A stretch of DNA of 64,000 nt from Sphingomonas sp. HMP6 (GCF_013374095.1 NZ_AP022672.1:3427501-3491500); one strand, 5' to 3'; counted from the first letter of the stretch, positions 8,643-18,188 are shown. Numbers and translations: made by a program. Notes: generated by a model not told the origin, from the sequence alone.

Positions 8643-9089
8643 ATGACCCCAAAATATCTCGGCCAGAGCAGCGCACTTCCGACATCGCCCGATGAAGCGG
8701 TGCTCGACTATGTCCCCAATCCGCGCCCCGGGCGCGCCTATCTCGTGCGCTTTGCGGTGCCGGAATTCACGTCGCTGTGCCCGGTGACGGCGCAGCCCGA
8801 TTTCGCGCATTTGGTGATCGATTATGCGCCTGCCGCGACGATCGTCGAATCGAAATCGCTCAAGCTGTTTCTCGGGAGTTTTCGCAACCATCAGGCGTTC
8901 CATGAGGATTGCACGGTCGGTATCGGCGAGCGATTGTTTGCCGAGATGCAGCCGTTGTGGCTTCGCATCGGGGGGTATTGGTATCCGCGCGGCGGCATCC
9001 CGATCGACGTATTCTGGCAATCGGGACTGCCGCCGGAAGGGCTATGGTTGCCGTCGCAGGAGGTGCCGGGCTATCGTGGTCGCGGGTGA
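8643..9089 (+). CDS. queF: NADPH-dependent 7-cyano-7-deazaguanine reductase
   Basis: Reduces preQ0 to preQ1 in queuosine biosynthesis. The 148-residue length is that of the unimodular QueF type. It has the catalytic Cys in [11 protein letters not shown] and the substrate-binding ESKSLKL motif, followed by [10 protein letters not shown]; the C-terminal [14 protein letters not shown] is conserved. No clear Shine-Dalgarno precedes ATG 8643 (tatatcttacat), so translation may be leaderless or weak. Transcribed alone, divergent from the photolyase gene. Confidence 0.95.
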   Translation: MTPKYLGQSSALPTSPDEAVLDYVPNPRPGRAYLVRFAVPEFTSLCPVTAQPDFAHLVIDYAPAATIVESKSLKLFLGSFRNHQAFHEDCTVGIGERLFAEMQPLWLRIGGYWYPRGGIPIDVFWQSGLPPEGLWLPSQEVPGYRGRG

Positions 9090-9146
9090 TGGCGCGACTC
9101 CGTTCATCTCCGCGCAAGGTTGATTAAGATCATCACGATTCACCTT

Positions 9147-9170
9147 GTTGCAACGCAGCATCGCTGCAAC
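9147..9170. promoter_or_regulatory. Inverted repeat upstream of the glycosyltransferase gene
   Basis: GTTGCA and TGCAAC arms flank an imperfectly complementary centre about 75 bp upstream of the GT4 start. The surrounding stretch is AT-richer than average (TTGTTGCAACG, CATATTGTAACTTGG). Could be an operator; no regulator is assigned. Confidence 0.3.
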
Positions 9171-9244
9171 CATATTGTAACTTGGCCGTTCGGAAGAGGC
9201 AGCACAGGGGCATTTGGCCCGATTTTACTCTGAGGATTGCGAGC

Positions 9245-11518
9245 ATGATGCATTTGGCGGATGTCGTGACCCCGATCGATCACCTCGCGTTGATCGGCAA
9301 TTTCTTGCCCCGCAAATGCGGTCTTGCAACATATACGACCGACACTTTCACCGCATTGAAGGGCCGTTTCCCGGATTTGAAGATCGACGTCTATGCGATG
9401 GACGATCATCCGGGCCTTTACGATTATCCGCCCGAGGTGACGCGCAGCATCCCCGATCAGGACCGCATGGCGTATCTCGACGCCGCGCGCGTAATCGAGG
9501 CCAGTGGCGCGCAGGCGATCTGGCTGCAGCACGAATATGGCATTTTCGGCGGCGCGGCGGGCGAGCATATCCTCGCCCTGCTCGACCGCGTGTCGATCCC
9601 CGTCATCGTCACGCTGCATACGATCCTCGAAAAGCCCAGCGCCGACCAGCGCCGGGTGATGGATGGCCTGCTGCGCCGTTGTGCGCGGGTCATCGTGATG
9701 GCCGAGCGTGGCCGCGAGATCCTCGAGCGCGTTTACGGCGCGAGCGGGCGCAACATCGTGATGATCCCGCACGGCGTGCCCGATCGCGACTTTGTCGATC
9801 CCAATTCGCTCAAGGGCCGTTTTGGGTGGGAGGAGCGCAAGGTCGTGCTGACCTTCGGCCTGCTCGCGCCTGGCAAGGGGATCGAAGTGATGATCGAGGC
9901 ACTGCCCGCGATCGTCGCGCAGAATCCGAACGTGCTCTACGCGGTGCTGGGGGCGACGCATCCCAACCTCGTCAAGCATGAGGGTGAGAAGTATCGCGAC
10001 GGGCTGAAGGCACTGGCGGTCGAACTCGGCGTTGACGCCAACATCGAGTTCATCGATGCCTTCCTCGAACATGACGAGCTAATCGATTATCTGCAGGCGG
10101 CGGATATCTATGCGACGCCATATTTGAACCCGGCGCAGATCACGTCCGGCACGCTCAGCTATGCCGTCGGCGTCGGCAAGGCGGTGGTCTCAACGCCGTA
10201 TGTGCATGCCACCGAAATCCTGGGTGACGGGCACGGCGTGCTGGTCGATTTTGGGGATTCGGCGGCGTTTGCGCGTGAGATCAACGCGCTGCTCGGCAGC
10301 GACCGCAACCGCATCAGGCTGTCGGAGCGGGCCTATGCGCGCGGTCGCACGATGATCTGGCCGCGCCTTGCCGAAGTCGCGATGCGCGAGATTGTCCAGA
10401 TGGTCGCTGCCAAGCCACAGCGCTTGCCGACCGGCACGGTCGCCACGATCCCGCTCAAGCCGGATTTTTCGGCGGTCGAGCGGATGAGCGATTCCACCGG
10501 CATGCTGCAGCATTCGATCTATTCGGTGCCCGACCGGCGTCATGGCTATTGCATCGACGACAACGCCCGCGCGCTGATGCTGGTTAGCCAGATGGTCGAG
10601 ATGGACGCGGCGGCGCGCGATTCGTGGATGACGATCTATGCGTCGTTCCTGCAATATGCGTGGAACCCCGAAGCGCGCCGCTTTCGCAATTTCATGAATT
10701 TCGACCGCACGTGGTGCGAGGATTTTGGGTCGGAGGATTCGAACGGTCGGACGCTGTGGGCATTGGGCGTTACCGCGCGCGATGCGCAGATGGCGAAGCA
10801 TCGCCATTGGGCGCTGTCGATGTTCGACATGACGGCCTCGCTCGCGCTCGAACTTGGTTCACCGCGGGCGCATGCCTTCGCGATGCTGGGTGCAGCGGCG
10901 ATCATCGAGGCGTATCCGAGCCATGCGCTGGCGCGCACGATCCTGTCGCGCTTCGGCGATGAGTTGCGCGGGCTGCTGGCAGAGGCCCGGCGGCCGGAGT
11001 GGGAGTGGTTCGAAATCGTGCTCGCCTATGACAATGCCCGGCTGCCCGAGGCGTTGATCCGCGCTGGCACCGCGCTTCGTCGCGACGATCTGGTCGCGTG
11101 CGGCATCTCGACGCTCGACTGGATCGTCGGCAAGCAGACCTCGCCCGAGGGCCGCTTCCGTGCCGTCGGCAGCGAAAGTTTCGGCCGCGTCTATGCCGAG
11201 CCGCTACAATTCGACCAGCAGCCACTTGAAGCGCAAGCGACGATCGATGCCTGCAGCGCGGCGTTCGACGCATCGAAGGATCTGCGCTGGGTCGAGGAAG
11301 CCGGCCGGGCATATCGTTGGTACCTGGGGCAAAACGACCTCGATTTGCCGCTGGCTACCACGCAGGATGGTGGATGTTTCGACGGGCTGATGCCCAACGG
11401 GCTCAACCGCAACCAGGGTGCCGAGTCGATTCTGGCGCTGCAATTGGCCGGTTGCACCATTTCGGGGCTGGCAAAGCGGGCTGAAAGCGTGGCAGGACCG
11501 ATAAGCGCCGTCGCGTAG
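9245..11518 (+). CDS. GT4-family glycosyltransferase with a C-terminal barrel-like region
   Basis: A 757-residue, apparently bimodular protein. Residues about 1-400 are a GT-B/GT4 glycosyltransferase (GNFLPRKCGLATYT, IWLQHEYGIFGG, FGLLAPGKGIEVMIEALP, EFIDAFLEHDELIDYLQAADIYATPYLNPAQITSGTLSYAVGVGKAVV). The remaining 350 residues are mostly helical, with HGYCIDDNARALM, FDQQPLEAQATIDAC and GLNRNQGAESILALQLA. These resemble six-hairpin (alpha/alpha) glycosidase or cyclase folds, but that is pattern recognition only. ATG 9245 is chosen for the TGAGGA site 9 nt upstream; a TTG at 9182 lacks one. It is followed by a GH130 gene, suggesting a shared mannose- or glucose-containing oligosaccharide pathway. 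Donor and acceptor are unknown. Confidence 0.75.
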   Translation: MMHLADVVTPIDHLALIGNFLPRKCGLATYTTDTFTALKGRFPDLKIDVYAMDDHPGLYDYPPEVTRSIPDQDRMAYLDAARVIEASGAQAIWLQHEYGIFGGAAGEHILALLDRVSIPVIVTLHTILEKPSADQRRVMDGLLRRCARVIVMAERGREILERVYGASGRNIVMIPHGVPDRDFVDPNSLKGRFGWEERKVVLTFGLLAPGKGIEVMIEALPAIVAQNPNVLYAVLGATHPNLVKHEGEKYRDGLKALAVELGVDANIEFIDAFLEHDELIDYLQAADIYATPYLNPAQITSGTLSYAVGVGKAVVSTPYVHATEILGDGHGVLVDFGDSAAFAREINALLGSDRNRIRLSERAYARGRTMIWPRLAEVAMREIVQMVAAKPQRLPTGTVATIPLKPDFSAVERMSDSTGMLQHSIYSVPDRRHGYCIDDNARALMLVSQMVEMDAAARDSWMTIYASFLQYAWNPEARRFRNFMNFDRTWCEDFGSEDSNGRTLWALGVTARDAQMAKHRHWALSMFDMTASLALELGSPRAHAFAMLGAAAIIEAYPSHALARTILSRFGDELRGLLAEARRPEWEWFEIVLAYDNARLPEALIRAGTALRRDDLVACGISTLDWIVGKQTSPEGRFRAVGSESFGRVYAEPLQFDQQPLEAQATIDACSAAFDASKDLRWVEEAGRAYRWYLGQNDLDLPLATTQDGGCFDGLMPNGLNRNQGAESILALQLAGCTISGLAKRAESVAGPISAVA

Positions 11519-11555
11519 CCTCGCTCGCGACGCCGCCAAGGCGTTACGCGAGGCT
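11517..11555 (+). promoter_or_regulatory. Intercistronic hairpin covering the GH130 ribosome-binding site
   Basis: AGCCTCGC (11517-11524) pairs with GCGAGGCT (11548-11555), with an inner GACGCC/GGCGTT stem. The 3' arm contains GAGG, the only plausible Shine-Dalgarno for the GTG start at 11561. The stem could attenuate GH130 translation or stabilise the upstream mRNA. Confidence 0.55.
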
Positions 11556-11560
11556 GTTTA

Positions 11561-12838
11561 GTGATCGAGCTGTTCGAACATCCGTTGAGACTTCACGCCG
11601 ATCCGTCGCGGGTTGTGGTGCGGCCCTTCCACTTGGCGTGGGGCGGCAATGGCGGCAATCGCACCGAGCGGATCGTGAGCGCGGTGATGGCGCTCGATAC
11701 CGCCGAGACGCGTGCCGAGCTGGAGCTGGTGCTCAAGGATTTCGAGGCGCGGCACTGGCAGACACGACGCGTGTTCATGACCCGCTATGACGAGATCGAG
11801 CATATGCTTGGCCTTGATGGCACCGAGATCGGTGATGAGAAGCGCCAGTTGATCGGCGCGTATTTCTGTCACGAATATAGCTATGCCGCCGCCGCGTTGA
11901 TGAACCCGAGCGCGGTGCCGCATTTCGACCAGTCGGGGATGCCCGCCGGATCGACCCGAATCCTGATGAGCCTGCGCGCGGTGGGGGAGGGGCACATCTC
12001 CTCCGTCGCCTTCCGCGAAGGCATCATCGCCGACGGCAATCTCCTGAAGCTCGCGCCCGAGCCACCGTTTGCGACCGCGACCGATGCCGCGGGGCTGGAC
12101 GAAGAGACGATGCCCGAGGGGCCGATCACGGTCTATCGCCACCGCGATTCGACGCTGTCGGGGACGGTGATCTTTCCGATCACGGCGGCGCAATCCAAGG
12201 GGCTGGAGGATCTGCGCCTCGTCCAATTCCATCATGACGATGGCTCGGTCGAATGGGTCGGCACTTACACCGCGTATAATGGCTCGTCGATCCAGTCGGA
12301 ATTGCTGCGAACGCGCGATTTCCGGGCGTTCGATCTGGTGCCGATGACCGGCCCCGCCGCGCGCAACAAGGGCATGGCATTGTTCCCGCGCAAGATCGGC
12401 GGGCAATATATGATGATCGGGCGGCAAGACGGCGAAAACCTGTTCCTGCTCAAATCCGATACGCTGACGCATTGGGACGAGGGGCAGAAATTGCTTACTC
12501 CGGCCTTCCCGTGGGAGCTGGTGCAGATCGGCAATTGCGGCCCGCCGATCGAATTGGAGGAGGGCTGGTTGCTGCTGACCCACGGCGTCGGCGCGATGCG
12601 CAAATATGCGATCGGTGCGGTGCTGCTCGACAAGGCTGATCCATCCAAGGTGATCGGCCGGACCAAGGAGCCGATCCTTGCGGCGGCGAACCAAGATCGC
12701 GAGGGGTATGTGCCCAACGTGGTCTATACCTGCGGTGCGATCCGGCACGGCGATACGCTGTTCGTGCCGTACGGGGTGGCGGACAGTTCGGTGGCGTTCG
12801 CGTTCATTCCGATCGCAGGGTTGTTGGCGGCGATGTAA
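11561..12838 (+). CDS. Glycoside hydrolase family 130 phosphorylase
   Basis: Inverting phosphorylase of the GH130 five-bladed beta-propeller family, whose characterised members act on beta-mannosides (for example mannosyl-glucose or beta-1,2-oligomannan). The protein is 425 residues. Family features include VVRPFHLAWGG near the N-terminus, RFDxSGxPAGSTR-like FDQSGMPAGSTRI, the repeated blade signature IGRQDGENLFLLKSD, GNCGPPIELEEGWLLLTHGVG and the C-terminal YGVADSSVAFA. The start is GTG, with GAGG inside a hairpin. It lies 42 bp behind the GT4 gene in the same direction; the exact substrate cannot be read from sequence. Confidence 0.85.
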   Translation: MIELFEHPLRLHADPSRVVVRPFHLAWGGNGGNRTERIVSAVMALDTAETRAELELVLKDFEARHWQTRRVFMTRYDEIEHMLGLDGTEIGDEKRQLIGAYFCHEYSYAAAALMNPSAVPHFDQSGMPAGSTRILMSLRAVGEGHISSVAFREGIIADGNLLKLAPEPPFATATDAAGLDEETMPEGPITVYRHRDSTLSGTVIFPITAAQSKGLEDLRLVQFHHDDGSVEWVGTYTAYNGSSIQSELLRTRDFRAFDLVPMTGPAARNKGMALFPRKIGGQYMMIGRQDGENLFLLKSDTLTHWDEGQKLLTPAFPWELVQIGNCGPPIELEEGWLLLTHGVGAMRKYAIGAVLLDKADPSKVIGRTKEPILAAANQDREGYVPNVVYTCGAIRHGDTLFVPYGVADSSVAFAFIPIAGLLAAM

Positions 12839-12961
12839 GGCCGGGCGCAGGGGCGTCGTCCCCGATGCGCCACAGCGCAGCGCCCGGCCCGGCCGGCGGG
12901 TAAGCCAGCGCGACCGTCCGACGTCACGACGGCGGCTTTGCCGTCGGCAGTCTCCTTCGCG
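12839..12961. repeat. GC-rich modular repeat (diverged copy)
   Basis: Intergenic DNA between convergent GH130 and OPT genes. It contains CCCGGCCGGCGGGTAAGCCAGCGCGACC and then a GACGGCGGCTTTGCCGTC hairpin (12927-12944). The same blocks recur at 32364-32510, 42733-42833 and 55973-56030. It may act as a transcription barrier; there is no U tract. Confidence 0.5.
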
Positions 12962-14920
12962 CTACCGCGTCGCCGTCACGGCGCGCCGGTACAGCAGCGC
13001 GGCCAGCCCCAGGAACAGCGCCGTCCCCCCAATCAGCGCGGGTGTCTCATACCCCTTGCCGATCAGCGCGAGCGGCGCGTCGCTGTTGGTGGCGTAGACG
13101 ATCACCGCGAAGGCTACGCCCCACAGGCTTTCGCCGACGATCAGGCCGGTCGCGGTGAGCGTGCCCATCCGCTCGGCGACGTCGGGGTTGGCTGCGGTGT
13201 GCGCCCAGCGATTGTAAAACCAGCCGATCACCGACCCCAGCACCGTTGGCAAGATGACAGACATTGGCAGATAAATGCCGAGCGCGACGCCCAGCGGGGG
13301 GAGGCGCAGCAGCTTCAGCTTGCCGAGCACTTCGTCGAGCCCGATCAGCACCACGCCGGCGAGCGCGCCATATTCGAGCATCGGCCAGTTCGCATTGCCC
13401 GAGAGGACGCCCTTGGCCAGCGCCGAGATCAGCCCGGCTTGCGGCGCGGCGAGTGCGTTCGGCCCGGCGCCGGGCACGCCGACGAAGCCGATCCCGCTGT
13501 TGAGGACGTTCAGCACCGGCGGGATGATGAGCGAGCCGAACACCACGCCGATCAGGAGCGCGACCTGCTGCTTCCACGGCGTCGCGCCGACCAACTGGCC
13601 GGTCTTCAAATCCTGGAGGTTATCGTTCGAGATCGTCGCGACACCGAAGACGATGCCCGTCACGATCAGCGCATAGGCGATCAACGCGGTGGTGGTGTCG
13701 GCACCGGGATTCTGTCCGAACAGGCCGACCAGCATCAACGCCGAGCCGAGTACCGACAGGATGCCGATGCCCGACACCGGCGAATTGGATGCGCCGATCA
13801 GCCCGGCCATATAGCCGCATACCGCGGCGATCATCAGCCCTGCGACGAGGATGAAGACGAGCGCGCCCGCGATCAGCAGGAGTGCCGAGGTGGCGAGCGC
13901 GCCGCCAGCGATGACATCCCACAACAGCCACGCAATCGGCAGCAGCGTCAGCAGCGATCCGCCGGCGACCCAGGCGATCGGGATATCGCGTTCTTCGAGC
14001 GCGAGCGTCTCGCCCGCGCCGCGTGCCGCACTCGCCGCTAGCGCCGATCGCACCCCGCCGATGACTGGGCCGGCGATCTTGAGCAGCGTCCAGATCGCGG
14101 AGATGCCGATCAGACCGGCGCCGAAGAAGCGCACGTCGTTCTTCCAGATCGTCGTGACCCAATCGGCGATATCGCCCGGCATCGGATGCGCCGCGGTTAT
14201 CACCGGAACCAGAACGAACCAGCCGATCACCACGCCCAGCGCCATCGCAGCACCAACTGATATGCCGACGAGATGCCCGACCCCGAGCAACGCGAAGGAC
14301 AGGCTCCCTGAAATGCCGGTCGCGCCCGCGCCGACGCGGAAGGTGGTCGCGGCGGTGTCGGTGACGATCTTGGTCTGGGTGAAGATTGCGAAACCAGCCG
14401 ACGCAAGGCTGTTCCAGACGAGCACGAGCAGGCCTTGTTTCGCCTCGGCCTCGCCCGCGCGCGAGCCTGCGCCGATCTGCAACACCTCGGCAGCGGCGAC
14501 GCCCTCGGGATAAGGCAAGTCGCTGTCGACGACGAGCGCGCGGCGTAAGGGAACCGAGAACATCACCCCAAGGATGCCGCCGGTCATCGTGATTGCGGCG
14601 GTCTGCACATAGGGAAAGCCGTGCCACCAGCCGATCATCACCAGCCCCGGCAGCACGAAGATGATCGCAGCGAGCGTGCCCGCCGCGCTCGCCACGGTCT
14701 GGACGATGTTGTTTTCGAGGATCGTCGCGCCCGGCAACATCCGCAGGATCGCCATCGAGATGACGGCCGCAGGGATTGAGGTTGCGAAGGTCAGCCCGAC
14801 CTTCAGCCCGAGATAGACGTTGGCGGCGGTGAACAGCAGCGTAATGATCCCGCCGAGCAGGATGCCGCGGACGGTCAGTTCGGCGATCGGCTGCGCAGGG
14901 GCGGTGCGAGTGTCGGTCAT
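12962..14920 (-). CDS. OPT-family oligopeptide transporter
   Basis: Integral inner-membrane protein of the OPT/YSL superfamily, which imports oligopeptides or metal-chelate conjugates with protons. The 652 residues contain roughly 14 hydrophobic segments. LTVRGILLGGIITLLFTAANVYLGLKVGLTFATSIPAAVISMAILR at the N-terminus and NDNLQDLKTGQLVGATPWKQQ near residue 430 are OPT landmarks. ATG 14920 (MTDTRTAPAQ) is preferred over an upstream in-frame ATG that reads through the intergenic region. Divergent from the marR gene, 113 bp apart, but not obviously part of the efflux operon. Confidence 0.92.
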   Translation of the reverse strand: MTDTRTAPAQPIAELTVRGILLGGIITLLFTAANVYLGLKVGLTFATSIPAAVISMAILRMLPGATILENNIVQTVASAAGTLAAIIFVLPGLVMIGWWHGFPYVQTAAITMTGGILGVMFSVPLRRALVVDSDLPYPEGVAAAEVLQIGAGSRAGEAEAKQGLLVLVWNSLASAGFAIFTQTKIVTDTAATTFRVGAGATGISGSLSFALLGVGHLVGISVGAAMALGVVIGWFVLVPVITAAHPMPGDIADWVTTIWKNDVRFFGAGLIGISAIWTLLKIAGPVIGGVRSALAASAARGAGETLALEERDIPIAWVAGGSLLTLLPIAWLLWDVIAGGALATSALLLIAGALVFILVAGLMIAAVCGYMAGLIGASNSPVSGIGILSVLGSALMLVGLFGQNPGADTTTALIAYALIVTGIVFGVATISNDNLQDLKTGQLVGATPWKQQVALLIGVVFGSLIIPPVLNVLNSGIGFVGVPGAGPNALAAPQAGLISALAKGVLSGNANWPMLEYGALAGVVLIGLDEVLGKLKLLRLPPLGVALGIYLPMSVILPTVLGSVIGWFYNRWAHTAANPDVAERMGTLTATGLIVGESLWGVAFAVIVYATNSDAPLALIGKGYETPALIGGTALFLGLAALLYRRAVTATR

Positions 14921-15000
14921 GGTGTACCGTGGCACAGGGTGCGCAGATCGAAAAGGGGCGGCACCGATCGCGTGACCCGGTTTTGCTGCACTGCGCAATA

Positions 15001-15033
15001 CTACGCATTGGCAAAACTAAGTATGCTTATTAT
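15001..15033. promoter_or_regulatory. Candidate promoter/operator before the marR-emrAB operon
   Basis: An AT-rich stretch (GCAAAACTAAGTATGCTTATTAT) containing the near-palindrome AAGTATGCTT sits immediately upstream of the marR start. MarR repressors commonly bind such sites to autoregulate their operon. No experimental consensus is available here. Confidence 0.4.
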
Positions 15034-15489
15034 ATGCGCGGGGTGAGCGACTCGATTGCCTTTTTGACCAGCGACCTCTCGCGCCTGATGCGTCGCCGTT
15101 TCGATGAGCGCGCGCGGATGATCGGCGTGACGCGCACGCAGTGGCGCGTGCTGAAATTCCTGCAGCGCGGCGAGGGGATCAACCAGGGCGGCCTCGCCGA
15201 TCTGCTAGAGGTCGAGCCGATCAGCCTGTGCCGGATGATCGACCGGCTGGAGGAAAGCGGGCTGGTCGAACGGCGGCGCGATCCGAAGGATCGCCGCGCG
15301 TGGCACATCTTCCTGACCGAGCGCGCGCGCCCGTTGTTGAACGATCTGGCGAAGATTTCGGAGGAGTTGCTCGGCACCGCGCTCGCCGGGATTTCGCAGG
15401 ACGATCACGATGCTGCCGTCGCGGTGCTCGCACGCATTTACGCCAATCTGTCCGACTCGCATGAAGGCAATGAGGCCGCAAATGGCTGA
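15034..15489 (+). CDS. MarR-family transcriptional regulator
   Basis: Winged-helix repressor of 151 residues. The recognition region is QGGLADLLEVEPISLCRMIDRLEESGLVERRRDPKDRRAWHIFLT, including the wing DPKDRRA typical of MarR. It probably represses the downstream emrA/emrB-type efflux genes and is relieved by hydrophobic ligands; this is inferred from the operon. ATG 15034 is chosen because the family N-terminus (FLTSDLSRLMRRRFDERAR) begins shortly after. It overlaps the next gene by 8 bp (ATGGCTGA). Confidence 0.92.
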   Translation: MRGVSDSIAFLTSDLSRLMRRRFDERARMIGVTRTQWRVLKFLQRGEGINQGGLADLLEVEPISLCRMIDRLEESGLVERRRDPKDRRAWHIFLTERARPLLNDLAKISEELLGTALAGISQDDHDAAVAVLARIYANLSDSHEGNEAANG

Positions 15490-16585
15490 CGCAGACCCCA
15501 AGATCGATCGTGCCCGTGCGGCCGAAACCGTCGTGATCGCACCTGCGCCTGCTGCGCCCGCTGAGCCCCCGGCGAAGACGCGCGGGTGGCTGCGTCCCGT
15601 CCTGATGTTGAGCGTGCCGCTGCTGATCGTCGCGATTGCCGCGTATTTCTGGCTGACCGCCGGTCGCTTTGTCGAGACCGACAACGCCTATATTCAACAG
15701 GACAAGGTCTCGGTTTCGGCCGATGTCGCCGGGCGCATCGTCGAAGTGGCGGTCAAGGAGAACCAGCCGGTCAAGGCCGGGCAATTGCTGTTCCGGATCG
15801 ACCCCGCGCCTTACCGTATCGCGCTCGCACAGGCTGAAGCGGCGATCGCGTCGGCGCGCGTCCAGGTCAGCACGCTCGCCACCGACAGCGGGGGCGCGGC
15901 AGCCGACATATCGAGCGCGAAGGCCGATATCGCGCTCGCGCAGGCAACCTATGGTCGGCAGGCCGAGCTGATGAAGCAGGGTTTTACGACGCGGGCGAGC
16001 CTCGATGCGGCCGCGCAACAGGTGGCCGCTGCGCGCGCGCGGCTCGCAACGGCGAACGCCAGCGCGACCAAGGCGCGGGTGCAGGTCGGCAGCGGCACCG
16101 GCGGATCGGGTGTGCCCGCGGCGGTGCAAGCGGCGATGGTGCAGCGCGACAAGGCCGCGCTCGATCTTTCTCGGACGGCAGTCTACGCGCCGGTCGCAGG
16201 GACGATTAGCCAGTCGGATCGGTTGCAGGTCGGGGCGATGATGATCACCGGGCTCCCCGCGGTCAGCGTCGTCGCGGCGCATCGGGCGTGGGTCGAAGCG
16301 AATTTCAAGGAAACCGACCTCAATAAGATGCGCGTGGGGCAGCCGGCCGAAGTGTCGTTCGATGCTTATGGCGGGCTTAAGCTCAAGGGCCATGTCCAGT
16401 CGATCGGCGCGGGGACGGGATCGGAATTTTCGGTGCTGCCGGCGCAGAATGCGACCGGAAACTGGGTCAAGGTGACGCAGCGCGTGCCGGTGCGGATCGC
16501 GATCGATGAAACGAGCCCGCGCCCGCTGATCGCGGGGCTCAGCACCAACGTCACGGTCGACGTGCGCGACCATGGCAAGCGTTAA
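15482..16585 (+). CDS. HlyD/EmrA-family membrane fusion protein
   Basis: Periplasmic adaptor of an MFS efflux pump, 367 residues. After a Pro/Ala-rich cytoplasmic stretch there is one transmembrane helix (LMLSVPLLIVAIAAYFWL). Then come the biotinyl-lipoyl half (ETDNAYIQQDKVSVSADVAGRIVEVAVKENQPVKAGQLLFRIDP), a coiled-coil hairpin (about 100-205) and the second lipoyl half and beta-barrel (TAVYAPVAGTISQSDRLQVGAM). The GAGG site is 7 nt before ATG 15482. Overlaps both neighbours, so translation is coupled with MarR and the EmrB-like pump. Confidence 0.93.
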   Translation: MADADPKIDRARAAETVVIAPAPAAPAEPPAKTRGWLRPVLMLSVPLLIVAIAAYFWLTAGRFVETDNAYIQQDKVSVSADVAGRIVEVAVKENQPVKAGQLLFRIDPAPYRIALAQAEAAIASARVQVSTLATDSGGAAADISSAKADIALAQATYGRQAELMKQGFTTRASLDAAAQQVAAARARLATANASATKARVQVGSGTGGSGVPAAVQAAMVQRDKAALDLSRTAVYAPVAGTISQSDRLQVGAMMITGLPAVSVVAAHRAWVEANFKETDLNKMRVGQPAEVSFDAYGGLKLKGHVQSIGAGTGSEFSVLPAQNATGNWVKVTQRVPVRIAIDETSPRPLIAGLSTNVTVDVRDHGKR

Positions 16586-18188
16586 GGACGGGCTGGACGA
16601 GTCCGCCCGGCTCGCCCGCATCCCATCGACCGAGGAGGCGGCGCCGTTCGAGGAACGCGCCGCGCTGTTCACCCGCAATCGCCCGCTGCTGACGATCGGC
16701 GTGATGGCGGCGACGATCATGCAGATCCTCGATTCGACCATCGTAAATGTCGCCCTGCGCGACATGACCGCGTCGCTCGGCGCGACCGCGGATACGATCA
16801 CCTGGGTGCTGACCAGCTACATCGTCGCCTCAGCCGTCGCCATTCCGTTGACCGGGTGGCTCGCCGACCGGATCGGGTCGCGCAATCTGTTCCTGGGCGC
16901 GGTGGTCGGCTTCGTGATCGCCTCGATGCTGTGTGGCCTCGCGACCAATTTGCCTGAAATGGTGATCTTCCGGATATTTCAGGGGATTGCCGCAGCGTTC
17001 ATGAACCCGCTCAGCCAGACGGTGATGATGGACATCAATACCCCCTCGAAACAGGCGGGGGCGATGTCGATCTGGGGCATGGGGATCATGGTCGGGCCGA
17101 TCCTGGGGCCGGTGATCGGCGGCTGGCTGACCGACAATTATGATTGGCGCTGGTGTTTCTACGTCAACGTGCCGATCGGCGCGGTGTGCTTCGCGATCCT
17201 GTGGGCGCTGCTGCCGTCGCGCCAGATCACGCGGCGCGGGTTCGATCTGTTCGGCTTCGCGATGCTGGCGGTGGCGATCAGCGTGTTCCAGTTGATGCTC
17301 GATCGCGGGCAGACGCAGGATTGGTTCAGTTCGTGGGAAGTGTGGACCGAGGGGATGGTGGCGCTGGGTGCAGCGTGGCTGTTCTTCGTGCAATTGCTCA
17401 CCGCGAAGAACCCGATGTTCGACCGCGCGCTGTTCCTCAATCGCAATCTGCTGACCGGGATCGGCTTCATGCTGGTGATCGGCGTGCTGATGACGGCGAC
17501 GCTCGCGCTGCTGCCGCCGATGATGCAAACGCTCTATGGCTATCCCGTGCTCGATGCCGGGATCCTGTTGATGCCGCGCGGGATCGGCATCGTCGCGTCG
17601 ATGTATGTCGCCGGGCAGTTGATGAAGCGGCAGGTCGACCCGCGGCTGATGGTTGGCGGCGGTCTGCTGATCGCGGCCTGGTCGCTGTACGACATGACCG
17701 GCTGGACGATCGAGATGAGCGCGCAGCCGTTCATCGTGACGGGCTTCATCCAAGGGATCGGGCTTGGGCTGGTGTTCATACCGCTCAACATCATTGCGTT
17801 CGGCACGCTGTCGCCCAGGTATCGGACCGAGGCTTCGAGCCTGATGAACCTGTCGCGCAACATTGGCGGGTCGGTCGGCATTTCGGTGGTGACCGCGCTG
17901 CTCGCGCGCAACATCCAGACGAGTCATTCGGAGCTCGGCCAGCATATCCCCGATCCGGGCCTGCTGGCGAACGACCCGGTGACGAGTTCGATCACCGGCG
18001 GATCGACCGACGCGGCGCTCGCCATTGCCGATGCCATGGTCAATGCACAGGCAGCGATGATCGCCTATCTCGACGATTTCAAATTGATGATGATCCTGAC
18101 GCTGTGCTCGGTACCGCTGGTGCTGTTGCTCCGGCGGCCAGCACCACCCAAGCCTGGCGATGAACCGGTCCACGTCGCAATCGACTGA
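16572..18188 (+). CDS. DHA2-family MFS multidrug efflux transporter (EmrB/QacA type)
   Basis: Fourteen-helix drug:proton antiporter of the inner membrane, 538 residues. Motif D1/A region: ILDSTIVNVALRDM and GWLADRIGSRNLFL. The antiporter motif C is represented by GPILGPVIGGWL. The N-terminal 35 residues are acidic and cytoplasmic. It pairs with the preceding HlyD-type adaptor (14-bp overlap) to form an EmrAB-like pump; an outer-membrane partner is not encoded here. Substrates are unknown. Confidence 0.94.
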   Translation: MASVKDGLDESARLARIPSTEEAAPFEERAALFTRNRPLLTIGVMAATIMQILDSTIVNVALRDMTASLGATADTITWVLTSYIVASAVAIPLTGWLADRIGSRNLFLGAVVGFVIASMLCGLATNLPEMVIFRIFQGIAAAFMNPLSQTVMMDINTPSKQAGAMSIWGMGIMVGPILGPVIGGWLTDNYDWRWCFYVNVPIGAVCFAILWALLPSRQITRRGFDLFGFAMLAVAISVFQLMLDRGQTQDWFSSWEVWTEGMVALGAAWLFFVQLLTAKNPMFDRALFLNRNLLTGIGFMLVIGVLMTATLALLPPMMQTLYGYPVLDAGILLMPRGIGIVASMYVAGQLMKRQVDPRLMVGGGLLIAAWSLYDMTGWTIEMSAQPFIVTGFIQGIGLGLVFIPLNIIAFGTLSPRYRTEASSLMNLSRNIGGSVGISVVTALLARNIQTSHSELGQHIPDPGLLANDPVTSSITGGSTDAALAIADAMVNAQAAMIAYLDDFKLMMILTLCSVPLVLLLRRPAPPKPGDEPVHVAID

